From an uncultured Christensenella sp. (lineage in GTDB: Bacteria > Bacillota > Clostridia > Christensenellales > Pumilibacteraceae): a stretch of 10,911 nt of DNA. Positions 1-6,165 of the stretch are shown here, piece after piece (within the stretch, counting starts at the first letter, position 1; each line of letters starts with the position of its first letter). Below the pieces are notes generated by a model. That model was not told where the DNA came from. It made no database searches and worked only from the letters and a program-made list of their open reading frames with translations. The stretch is from assembly GCA_910585055.1 (NCBI GenBank), contig CAJUBY010000054.1, forward strand, positions 1-10,911, read 5' to 3'. Made by a program: the position numbers and the translations under genes.

Positions 1-1
1 C

Positions 2-1237
2 ATGGGTCAAGAATTTGGCGAAGCGAGCAACGAAGAATTTCTCGAAGCCATCAACAAAGGAACCGTATCTATCCGCGAGGGTAAAGCAATCACCGGAACT
101 GTGCTTTCGGCTAATGCGGACGGTATTCGCGTAAACGTCGGAGTAAAGAACGACGGTTTTATCGACAAAACGGAAGTTGTCGATGACGGTGAGTACAATC
201 CCGAAGATTATCCGGTCGGATCGGAGATCACGGCTATAATCACGAAAAAGCGCGACGACGTCAGCGGTTGCGTATTGCTTTCGAAGCGCCGCTTCGATCT
301 TATGCGAAAAACAGACGAAGCCGTCGAACAGATACGCAACGGCGAAACATTCGAGATCGTTGTCAAAAAGGATATAAAAGGCGGTCTTATCGGTTCGCTC
401 GGCACTTATCGTGTGTTTGTACCCGCCTCTCAAATAAGACTGAAATTCGTTCCCGATCTTAAAAAGTTTGTCGGTAAAACATTGAGACTGCGCGCGCTCG
501 ATATCGATGACTTAAATCGTAAGATCGTCGCCTCTCAGCGTATTATCCTTCAGGAAGAAAAAGACGAGAAGGATAAGAAAGCGGAGATATTCTGGGAAAA
601 CGTAAAACCCGACGTAGTAGTTGCCGGCGAAGTCAAACGCATAAGTTCGTACGGTGCGTTTGTAAGCGTCGACGGTATAGATTGTCTGGCACATATCGAT
701 CATCTGTCTTACTCGCATATAGATTCTCCCGACGAAGTATTGGAGATAGGTAAAACTTACGACTTTTTGGTCCTTAAAGCCGACAGAGAAAAACAGCGTG
801 TTTCGCTCGGTTACAGAGAACTTCAGCCGCACCCGTTCGACAAATGCGTGGAAAAGCACCCCGTAGGTTCTGTCGTAACAGGTAAGATTATAAGCGTATT
901 GCCTTACGGCGCATTTGTGGAGATCGAACCGGGTGTGGAAGGCTTGGTCCATGTATCAGAAGCTGCTGCCGCATATGTAAAGGATATAAACGAAGTTTTA
1001 CACCCGGGCGACGAAGTAACCGTAAAAGTTTTGGCTTACGACGAGCAGCACCGTAAAACTACGCTCAGTATACGCGCTTGTTTGGAAGAAGAAAAGCCGG
1101 CAACAAAGGTTGCAAAACCGGTCAAAAAACCTGTCGAGGAAAGCGACGTTTACAGCGAGAAATCCGACAATAACGTATTTGCCAATTTGCTTAAAAACGT
1201 AGGTGATGAAACTGCGGCAAAAGACGACAAAGAATAA
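2..1237 (+). CDS. rpsA: S1 RNA-binding protein with four S1 domains (ribosomal protein S1-like; possibly the C-terminal part of an IspH-S1 fusion)
   Basis: Four OB-fold S1 repeats are visible at about residues 25-97, 112-185, 203-273 and 287-360. Repeats 3 and 4 are canonical: both have a YGAFV core, and repeat 4 continues GVEGLVHVSE. Repeat 2 is degenerate. S1 proteins bind single-stranded mRNA and help ribosome loading in the cytoplasm. After the last repeat comes a Lys/Glu/Pro-rich linker and a short hydrophobic motif, NNVFANLLKNV (residues 390-400), in an acidic tail. The first ATG is at base 2, so no ribosome binding site is visible. In many Clostridia a four-S1 module is fused to the C-terminus of IspH (HMBPP reductase, isoprenoid pathway), so the frame may continue upstream. 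S1-repeat identity is certain; the start and the fusion question cannot be settled here. Confidence 0.9.
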   Translation: MGQEFGEASNEEFLEAINKGTVSIREGKAITGTVLSANADGIRVNVGVKNDGFIDKTEVVDDGEYNPEDYPVGSEITAIITKKRDDVSGCVLLSKRRFDLMRKTDEAVEQIRNGETFEIVVKKDIKGGLIGSLGTYRVFVPASQIRLKFVPDLKKFVGKTLRLRALDIDDLNRKIVASQRIILQEEKDEKDKKAEIFWENVKPDVVVAGEVKRISSYGAFVSVDGIDCLAHIDHLSYSHIDSPDEVLEIGKTYDFLVLKADREKQRVSLGYRELQPHPFDKCVEKHPVGSVVTGKIISVLPYGAFVEIEPGVEGLVHVSEAAAAYVKDINEVLHPGDEVTVKVLAYDEQHRKTTLSIRACLEEEKPATKVAKPVKKPVEESDVYSEKSDNNVFANLLKNVGDETAAKDDKE

Positions 1238-1248
1238 GTTTAAAACTT

Positions 1249-1284
1249 AAATCGCGTGCCGTATCGATCGGTGCGCGATTTTTT
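1249..1284 (+). terminator. Intrinsic terminator or attenuator after the S1 gene
   Basis: Arm AATCGCGTGCC (1250-1260) pairs with GGTGCGCGATT (1270-1280) over 11 bp, with two G-U wobbles, around a 9-nt loop; T6 occupies 1279-1284. The hairpin starts about 12 nt after the S1 stop codon. The next gene's GGAGG begins at 1286 and its ATG at 1297, so there is no room for a promoter between them. The downstream gene must be reached by read-through or from a promoter inside the S1 gene. Confidence 0.75.
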
Positions 1285-1296
1285 CGGAGGAAAAAT

Positions 1297-2802
1297 ATGC
1301 CGATATTAGCGATATGCCCCGAGTGTTCAAAAACGATCATCGTAGAAAGGATACCGAAGATCGCCTGTCCCGAATGCGGTAATCAATTCAATTTCGTTGA
1401 GCTTCAAAAAAACAAGCTTATTATCGATGCCAGTACGGAAGCCGCCGAGCTTGCCGCCGCACGCGATAATTATGCGAAAAACGACTATGTCCGTGCCGCG
1501 GATCACTTTAAACGTGCTTACGAAGCAAATAAAAATTCGTATACGGCTCAGTACTATTTGGCGCTATGCGAGATCTATAAGAATATCGCCGATTCCGCTT
1601 ACAATGTAATGGGGCGTGTTGTCGATATGGTAAGATCGTCGTTGATTACCATGTCCCGTGCCAATGTCGCGGTAACGGACAAGTTCGCATTTATAACGAC
1701 AATGCTTTCCGAAATAAAGACCATCATTACACGCAGGCTAAATGCGCGTGACGGCTTGTTCGAAAGCGATATCGACGCATACAGGAAAGTATCTATTTCC
1801 GACCTGACCGATCTTATTAATCTGTTCAAGATAGATAGGGAACTCATTATGTCGTTTGCGCCTCAGGTCGCCGCAGCCATGACGGAACTTGCGGATTGCG
1901 CTATAAAGGTTTGTTACAAATCAGTACAAACAGTAATGGTAGGGGATAAACTGTATACTCCCAATGACGCGGATTACAAACGGATAATGTCGCTGTGCAA
2001 CGAGTACTGTTTTTTTGCGCATTCTTTCGATCCAGCTTTCGACACAAAAGAATATTCACCCGATTTTACGCCTAATTACGTTTACAACGATAAAGTTTTG
2101 CGCAGGTTCAAAAAATTTGACGAAGCCAATCAAATAAACGCGAAAAAGCATTTGATAAGTAACATCGGCGAATACGAAAACATTTTGGAAGAATGTAAAC
2201 GCGCGCTCGAATTTACGTATCTCAACTGTTACAGATCGATGTGCAGCCGACAGGTAAAGCAGCATTCGCAGTTGTTTTTCAACGGTTTCGAGCTTTTATT
2301 CAGGCTCATGACTCCGCGCGTTGTTGCCGCCGATAAAAAACGTGTCGAGATACGTGTGGAAAAGTTTGCCGATACGGTAGATCGCTGCGATATACTTACA
2401 AGATTTTTGGTGGACGCTTACGAGCTGGATCCCGGTATAGGCGGCTCGCTCCATGCTTTTTATGAAAAACTGTACAGCATTGTCAGCATGTATTATCTGC
2501 CCGAATTTGACAAACTGTCTAAAAATATAAATAAGATCATGGAAATACGAGGCGACGAATATTTTGCTTACCAAAAATTGCTTTTCGACTGTGCGTGTTG
2601 CTGCGCGCCGGCGCTCAGGAAATACGTCGATTTTTCGGCGGAACCCGATAAAACGCGCAATAAGCTTGTAAAGATATGCAAACGCGTTACCGACGATTTC
2701 CTTTTGTTATCGAATTTCCGTATCGACGAGTTGGAGCAATCCAACTTCTACCGTCCTATATTGCAAATAACAACAGCCGTTATGGACGAGACGGAAGAAT
2801 AA
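1297..2802 (+). CDS. Protein of unknown function with N-terminal zinc ribbon and TPR-like segment
   Basis: I do not recognise the family. The N-terminus has two CPEC knuckles (Cys7/Cys10 and Cys24/Cys27), a classic four-Cys zinc-ribbon pattern. Residues about 51-94 look like a TPR helical pair (NDYVRAADHFKRAYEANK, then a YYLALCEIY helix). The remaining 400 or so residues look mainly helical, without a recognisable motif; a cysteine cluster, CACCC, lies at 432-436. There is no signal peptide or membrane segment, so a cytoplasmic location is likely. The start is well supported: GGAGG at 1286-1290, 6 nt before the ATG. The gene ends in tandem stops (TAA TAG). The dipeptidase gene follows after 31 bp and probably shares the transcript. 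Zinc ribbon plus TPR suggests a scaffold or adaptor role, which is inference only. Confidence 0.85.
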   Translation: MPILAICPECSKTIIVERIPKIACPECGNQFNFVELQKNKLIIDASTEAAELAAARDNYAKNDYVRAADHFKRAYEANKNSYTAQYYLALCEIYKNIADSAYNVMGRVVDMVRSSLITMSRANVAVTDKFAFITTMLSEIKTIITRRLNARDGLFESDIDAYRKVSISDLTDLINLFKIDRELIMSFAPQVAAAMTELADCAIKVCYKSVQTVMVGDKLYTPNDADYKRIMSLCNEYCFFAHSFDPAFDTKEYSPDFTPNYVYNDKVLRRFKKFDEANQINAKKHLISNIGEYENILEECKRALEFTYLNCYRSMCSRQVKQHSQLFFNGFELLFRLMTPRVVAADKKRVEIRVEKFADTVDRCDILTRFLVDAYELDPGIGGSLHAFYEKLYSIVSMYYLPEFDKLSKNINKIMEIRGDEYFAYQKLLFDCACCCAPALRKYVDFSAEPDKTRNKLVKICKRVTDDFLLLSNFRIDELEQSNFYRPILQITTAVMDETEE

Positions 2803-2833
2803 TAGTTTACCGTGACCGCATAAAATCGAATAT

Positions 2834-3637
2834 ATGAAAATATTCGATCTTCATAACGATTATCCTACAAGTATATGCAGTTCTGACATTCCCGGATATC
2901 TGTCGGGTTTCGGAAAAAACGTTACTGTTACCGCCGCAGTCTGGACGAGTGAGCTCGCGAATGCGTACGAAAGTGTTTGTTCGTTGACGAAAACGGTAAG
3001 AAATGCGGCGTCCGATGTATATCGTATACCGCTCGCAATAGAGGATATAGGTTTTTTGTCGGAAGACGAACGGTACAGAGATTTCGATTTTTCGGAATAT
3101 TTATATTGTTCGCTTACTTGGAATTTCGACAATGCATTTGCCGGCGGTGCGCTCGACGGCGGCAGGCTGACAATCGCCGGGACGAATGCCGTAAAGGCTG
3201 TAAATGCTTGCGGCTGCGCAATAGACGTTGCACATCTTAACGTCAAAAGTTTTTACGGTGTTTTTGATAGTGCGGAACGGTTGGTATGTTCGCATACGGG
3301 ATTCAACGATCATCCGCGATCGATAAGCGACGACATGATAAGCAGATTGGTCCGGCGTAACGCGGTCATCGGATTGTGTACGGTACGGGCGTTCACAAAT
3401 GCTGAGGATGCCTTTGGATTTGCGGATGTAATAGACGGATTCGTTCAGAAATACGGCGCCGACTGTCTTGCGATTGGGACCGATTTCAACGGTTCTGCGG
3501 ATATCCCTGCGGACATCTCCGATTACGGTTGCCTGGAGAGAGTGGCGGATATTTTATATCGGCGCGGTTACGATGCAGTAACTGTAGATAAGATTTTTTT
3601 CGGCAATGCCGATGCGTTTTACAACAAGGAGAGGTAA
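2834..3637 (+). CDS. Membrane-dipeptidase-like metallopeptidase (peptidase family M19), short form
   Basis: The family M19 (renal dipeptidase-type) metal site is complete: H7-x-D9 (DLHND), E70 (LAIED), H134 (IDVAHL), H154 (SHTGF) and D217 (GTDFNG). R162 in HPRSIS and the closing FFGNADAF match family positions. M19 enzymes are dizinc TIM-barrel hydrolases that cleave dipeptides, including L-D and beta-lactam-like ones. At 267 residues it is shorter than usual members (about 310-400), apparently by trimmed loops, since all ligands remain. No signal peptide is present, so it is probably cytosolic. The start is forced by an in-frame TGA at 2813; no clear Shine-Dalgarno precedes it, suggesting low initiation or coupling to the gene 31 bp upstream. 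Its stop overlaps the purB start (TAATG). The family is secure; the substrate is not known. Confidence 0.88.
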   Translation: MKIFDLHNDYPTSICSSDIPGYLSGFGKNVTVTAAVWTSELANAYESVCSLTKTVRNAASDVYRIPLAIEDIGFLSEDERYRDFDFSEYLYCSLTWNFDNAFAGGALDGGRLTIAGTNAVKAVNACGCAIDVAHLNVKSFYGVFDSAERLVCSHTGFNDHPRSISDDMISRLVRRNAVIGLCTVRAFTNAEDAFGFADVIDGFVQKYGADCLAIGTDFNGSADIPADISDYGCLERVADILYRRGYDAVTVDKIFFGNADAFYNKER

Positions 3638-5064
3638 TGAAAGACATATACGAAAATCCGCTTATAACACGTTATGCCGACAGAAAAACTGCGGAAATAT
3701 TTTCGGACGATTACAAGTTCAGGCTGTGGCGCAAGCTGTGGATAGCGCTTGCCGAAAGCGAGAAAGAACTCGGACTGGAAATATCCGACGTTCAGATCGC
3801 TGAAATGAAAAAATACGCCGACGATATAAATTACGATTACGCGGAAAAAGAAGAGAAGATCGTTCGTCACGATGTTATGGCGCATGTACATGCTTTCGGA
3901 GAACAGGCAAAGTCGGCGAAGCCCATCATCCATTTGGGTGCAACGAGCTGTTTTGTCACCGATAATGCCGAGCTTGTACAGATTTACGACGCGTTGCAGA
4001 CGGTTAAGACAAAGATGCTTACGGTTATGGACAAGCTTCGTACCGTTGCATTAAAGTATAAGGATCTTCCTGTGCTCGGATATACGCATTTGCAGCCGGC
4101 GCAGCTTACAACGCTCGGTAAACGCGCGACGTTGTGGCTTTACGATCTGTATTTGGATTACGAAGATCTTGTACGACTTTTAAACGGATATAAGCTTCGC
4201 GGCGTTAAGGGTACTACAGGTACTCAGGCAAGTTTTTTATCGCTGTTCGGGGGCGATCATACCAAAGTAAAAGCTTTGGAGAAAAAAGTAGTTGAAAAAT
4301 TAGGTTTTAAAAACGTGTTTGCCGTCAGCGGTCAGACATATACGCGCAAATTCGATTATTCGGTAGTGTCTATGCTGTCGCAGATCGCGCAAAGCGCTTA
4401 TAAATTCGCAAACGATCTTCGTATCATGCAATCGTTTAAGGAAGTCGAAGAACCGTTTGAAAAGACGCAGATCGGATCTTCCGCAATGGCTTATAAACGC
4501 AATCCTATGCGTAGCGAACGTATATGCGCTTTGGCTCGTTTTGTAGAGTCGATTCCGTTCAACGAAGCGGTGACAAGCTCCACGCAATGGTTCGAACGTA
4601 CGTTGGATGACAGCGCAAACAAGCGTTTGACCGTACCGCAAGCTTTCCTTGCTATTGACGGCGTGTTGAATATATATATAAATATAACCGACGGTATGGT
4701 AGTATATCCCAAAGTCATCGAACGTAGGATAAATGACGAATTACCGTTTATGGCTACGGAAGAGATATTGATGGAATGTGTTATGGCAGGCGGCGACAGA
4801 CAGGAATTGCACGAAGCCATACGCAAACATTCTATGGAAAGTGCCAAAGCAGTAAAAGAGCGCGGCGAAAAAAACGATTTGATCGACAGAATAAAAAACG
4901 ATCCGAAGTTTGCCGCCGTAAAAAACAGGATAGACGGTATCTTGAGCCCCGTAAACTTTGTGGGAAGAGCGCCGCAACAGACGGAAGATTTTATAAGCGA
5001 ATATATCGATCCGTTGTTCGAGGCGGAAAATTACACTCCTTACAATCCCGAAATAAGAGTGTGA
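3637..5064 (+). CDS. purB: Adenylosuccinate lyase
   Basis: PurB of the fumarase/aspartase superfamily. It catalyses two fumarate-releasing steps: SAICAR to AICAR in purine synthesis, and adenylosuccinate to AMP. Visible motifs are RHDVMAH (77-83), HLGATS (99-104), GYTHLQPAQ with catalytic His151, GTTGTQASF (192-200), and the mobile signature loop GSSAMAYKRNPMRSER (280-295) carrying the catalytic serine. The length of 475 residues fits the subgroup with an M-A-Y-K-R-N-P signature, which includes animal ADSL and many Clostridia and Bacteroidetes enzymes. Its start overlaps the dipeptidase stop by one base, and AAGGAGAGG (3626-3634) lies inside the end of that gene, so translation is probably coupled. 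No other purine gene is nearby. Confidence 0.97.
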   Translation: MKDIYENPLITRYADRKTAEIFSDDYKFRLWRKLWIALAESEKELGLEISDVQIAEMKKYADDINYDYAEKEEKIVRHDVMAHVHAFGEQAKSAKPIIHLGATSCFVTDNAELVQIYDALQTVKTKMLTVMDKLRTVALKYKDLPVLGYTHLQPAQLTTLGKRATLWLYDLYLDYEDLVRLLNGYKLRGVKGTTGTQASFLSLFGGDHTKVKALEKKVVEKLGFKNVFAVSGQTYTRKFDYSVVSMLSQIAQSAYKFANDLRIMQSFKEVEEPFEKTQIGSSAMAYKRNPMRSERICALARFVESIPFNEAVTSSTQWFERTLDDSANKRLTVPQAFLAIDGVLNIYINITDGMVVYPKVIERRINDELPFMATEEILMECVMAGGDRQELHEAIRKHSMESAKAVKERGEKNDLIDRIKNDPKFAAVKNRIDGILSPVNFVGRAPQQTEDFISEYIDPLFEAENYTPYNPEIRV

Positions 5065-5087
5065 TATTTCGTTATCAAATGACTAAG

Positions 5088-5121
5088 TAAGAGTATCGAC
5101 AGACCGATACTCTTATTTTTT
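5088..5121 (+). terminator. Strong intrinsic terminator of the purB transcript
   Basis: Perfect 11-bp stem: TAAGAGTATCG (5088-5098) with CGATACTCTTA (5105-5115), loop ACAGAC, followed by T6 (5116-5121). It sits 23 nt after the purB stop. The stop codon of the convergent minus-strand gene (TTA at 5113-5115 on the plus strand) lies within the right arm. There is no U-tract on the minus-strand side, so it should terminate efficiently only in the plus direction. Confidence 0.9.
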
Positions 5122-5844
5122 GTTCAACAGGATAGTTCCTTTTTTTGCCTGTGCATATTCGTCGCGGTGGTTTATTTTGTAATGTTTGCCGTACATAACG
5201 AAATTGGATCCGGTCTGGTGAAAGTCGAAAGGTACGCCGAATTCGTCGCACTCGTTTTTGATAGATCTTATCCATTCGAAATCACATACTCTTGCATTTG
5301 CATACGACTCTCCGCCGACCGAAACCATATCTATATGTCCGGACACTAAATACTGTCCGAGATGTACGCGCTCCAAAATCGGCGCGACGAAAATGTATTT
5401 GTGTTTGGCTTTTATGCCGAGTAAGATCGGCAGCCTTTTGTCCGCACAGTCTTGATTTTCGCACGAAACGGCTATTTTAACATTATCGTAACCGTCAGCC
5501 CAATCTTTTGGAATGCAGCGATCGAAGCGGTGTATCCTTTTTGTGCATATCAAAAAATCGATGTCGGGACGTTGCTTGATTATAGCCCAAGCATCGTCAC
5601 GCCATTCGTCGGCGTCTTCGATAAAAAAGTCGGAGGTAAAGCAAGTCGCTATATCGTGATCGGAACAGATCTTATACTGTCCGTGTCTGTCCTTTTGTAA
5701 GGGCAGGTCGAAACAGGTTTTGGATCTGGTTATAATGCTTGCGTCTTTACCGTGTTTTTCGTCGAGATAATATACGTAACAGTTTTTACATCCGTCGCTG
5801 TATTTACGGCAGCCGTGCCACGGATTCCAAAACATTTTCTTCAT
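5113..5844 (-). CDS. DUF5131 family protein (phage Gp37/Gp68-like, three-Cys motif)
   Basis: The N-terminus NPWHGCRKYSDGCKNCY (residues 7-23) matches the DUF5131/Gp37-Gp68 signature, with cysteines 12, 19 and 22 spaced C-x6-C-x2-C, reminiscent of a radical-SAM cluster site. Other family landmarks follow in order: FTSDFF (69-74), ICTKR (99-103), VSCENQ (126-131), a KYIFVAPILE segment (149-158), VGGES (176-180) and FHQTG (208-212). The full-length size is 243 residues. The biochemical function of the family is not established; it occurs in phages and genomic islands, often next to the three-Cys-motif partner TcmP, which is absent here. It converges on purB and diverges from the glycogen operon. 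ATG at 5844 is taken as the start; a second in-frame ATG lies at 5835. Neither has a clear Shine-Dalgarno. Family assignment is strong; function is unknown. Confidence 0.88.
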   Translation of the reverse strand: MKKMFWNPWHGCRKYSDGCKNCYVYYLDEKHGKDASIITRSKTCFDLPLQKDRHGQYKICSDHDIATCFTSDFFIEDADEWRDDAWAIIKQRPDIDFLICTKRIHRFDRCIPKDWADGYDNVKIAVSCENQDCADKRLPILLGIKAKHKYIFVAPILERVHLGQYLVSGHIDMVSVGGESYANARVCDFEWIRSIKNECDEFGVPFDFHQTGSNFVMYGKHYKINHRDEYAQAKKGTILLNKK

Positions 5845-5850
5845 ATATCG

Positions 5851-5879
5851 ATTATATCACGTAAATGTTGAAATTTAAA
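5851..5879 (-). promoter_or_regulatory. Sigma-A type promoter of the DUF5131 gene
   Basis: On the minus strand, TTTAAA (-35, plus coordinates 5874-5879) and a perfect TATAAT (-10, 5851-5856) are separated by 17 bp. Initiation 6-7 nt after the -10 would fall at about 5844-5845, on the first base of the ATG, predicting a leaderless or nearly leaderless mRNA. Confidence 0.65.
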
Positions 5880-5947
5880 GTGTTTTGTAAAAAATGTAAT
5901 AAATATACGTATACAAATTATTATAAATTGTATCAATAAAATTTCAA
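5868..5947. repeat. Widely spaced inverted repeat TTGAAATTT / AAATTTCAA flanking the divergent intergenic core
   Basis: TTGAAATTT at 5868-5876 is exactly inverted as AAATTTCAA at 5939-5947. A second nested pair, GTTTTG (5882-5887) and CAAAAC (5945-5950), is near it. One arm overlaps the -35 of the DUF5131 promoter; the other lies just upstream of the -35 of the glg leader promoter. The region is very AT-rich, so part of this could be chance. Confidence 0.35.
5904..5933. promoter_or_regulatory. Operator-like palindromes between the divergent promoters
   Basis: TATACGTATA (5904-5913) is a perfect 10-bp palindrome. Overlapping it, ATACAAATT (5911-5919) and AAATTGTAT (5925-5933) form an inverted repeat matching at 8 of 9 positions around a 5-bp centre. 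Both lie midway between the two outward-facing promoters, where a shared regulator could bind. No known operator consensus is recognised. Confidence 0.35.
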
Positions 5948-5953
5948 AACCTA

Positions 5954-5982
5954 TTGAATAAAGATAAAAAGTATGGTATAAT
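5954..5982 (+). promoter_or_regulatory. Promoter of the glg leader and operon
   Basis: TTGAAT (-35, 5954-5959), a 17-bp spacer, and a perfect TATAAT (-10, 5977-5982) with an extended -10 TGG directly before it. Predicted transcription start is near 5989. This is the only strong plus-strand promoter seen before glgC. Confidence 0.75.
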
Positions 5983-6012
5983 TGCCTTATAAAAGACGGT
6001 CGAGGTAGTTAG

Positions 6013-6102
6013 GTGCAGATCGAGTATCCGGACGACGCAGAATTCGTACATACGGCTGATCCGTTTATCGTTTGCGGATTTAACATTATAGGTGAGAAAT
6101 GA
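6013..6102 (+). CDS. Small ORF (29 residues) in the glg leader: putative leader peptide or small protein
   Basis: A GTG start is preceded, with 6 nt spacing, by GAGGT (6002-6006), a good match to the anti-Shine-Dalgarno. The reading frame begins MQIEYPDDAE, passes through FIVCGF and ends NIIGEK before TGA. A TAG directly precedes the GTG, so the start is tightly defined. Codons such as CCG, GAC, ATA and GCA resemble neighbouring genes. A terminator-like hairpin begins 8 nt after the stop, and a strong promoter lies about 30 bp upstream, so the unit looks like a self-contained mini-gene or an attenuator leader peptide. There is no run of one amino acid as in classical attenuators. A frame of this length can occur by chance; support comes from the flanking signals. 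No family is recognised. Confidence 0.4.
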   Translation: MQIEYPDDAEFVHTADPFIVCGFNIIGEK

Positions 6103-6110
6103 GATCGTTT

Positions 6111-6138
6111 GCGGACGTCTGACGTTAGCGCGTTTTTT
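6111..6138 (+). terminator. Terminator-like hairpin inside the glg leader (possible attenuator)
   Basis: GCGGACGT (6111-6118) pairs with ACGTT (6122-6126) and CGC (6129-6131), with a 2-nt bulge (AG), one G-U wobble and a 3-nt loop, followed by G and T6 (6133-6138). It begins 8 nt after the small ORF's stop and lies about 90 nt upstream of glgC. The stem is moderate, so partial read-through is plausible. Confidence 0.6.
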
Positions 6139-6147
6139 GTTTTGCTG

Positions 6148-6165
6148 TATAAAAGCTATTTTATA
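6148..6165. promoter_or_regulatory. Perfect short inverted repeat TATAAAA-GCTA-TTTTATA upstream of glgC
   Basis: Arms of 7 bp (6148-6154, 6159-6165) around a 4-bp centre, just downstream of the attenuator U-tract. The right arm overlaps TATAAC (6162-6167), a weak -10 candidate for a second glgC-proximal promoter without a good -35. It could be an operator or simply AT-rich sequence. Confidence 0.3.

Noticed and set aside
512..952. Antisense frame of 146 codons opposite the S1 gene
   Set aside because: It lies wholly inside a well-supported S1-domain gene, has no ribosome binding site or family motif, and such open antisense frames follow from the codon bias here.
5088..5121. purB terminator acting in both directions for the convergent genes
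   Set aside because: The minus-strand side of the hairpin is followed by CTTAGTCATTTG rather than a U-tract, so only plus-strand termination is supported.
5452..5700. Plus-strand frame of 82 codons opposite the DUF5131 gene
   Set aside because: The minus strand carries ordered DUF5131 motifs over the same bases; the plus frame has no ribosome binding site or promoter.
5994..6120. Leader-closing stem AGACG (5994-5998) with CGTCT (6116-6120) as a riboswitch P1 helix
   Set aside because: Only 5 bp with mismatches on both sides; too short to claim without covariation evidence.
5989..6138. A tRNA, 6S RNA or known riboswitch in the glg leader
   Set aside because: No cloverleaf, no long 6S-like rod with a central bubble, and none of the common riboswitch core motifs could be recognised by eye.
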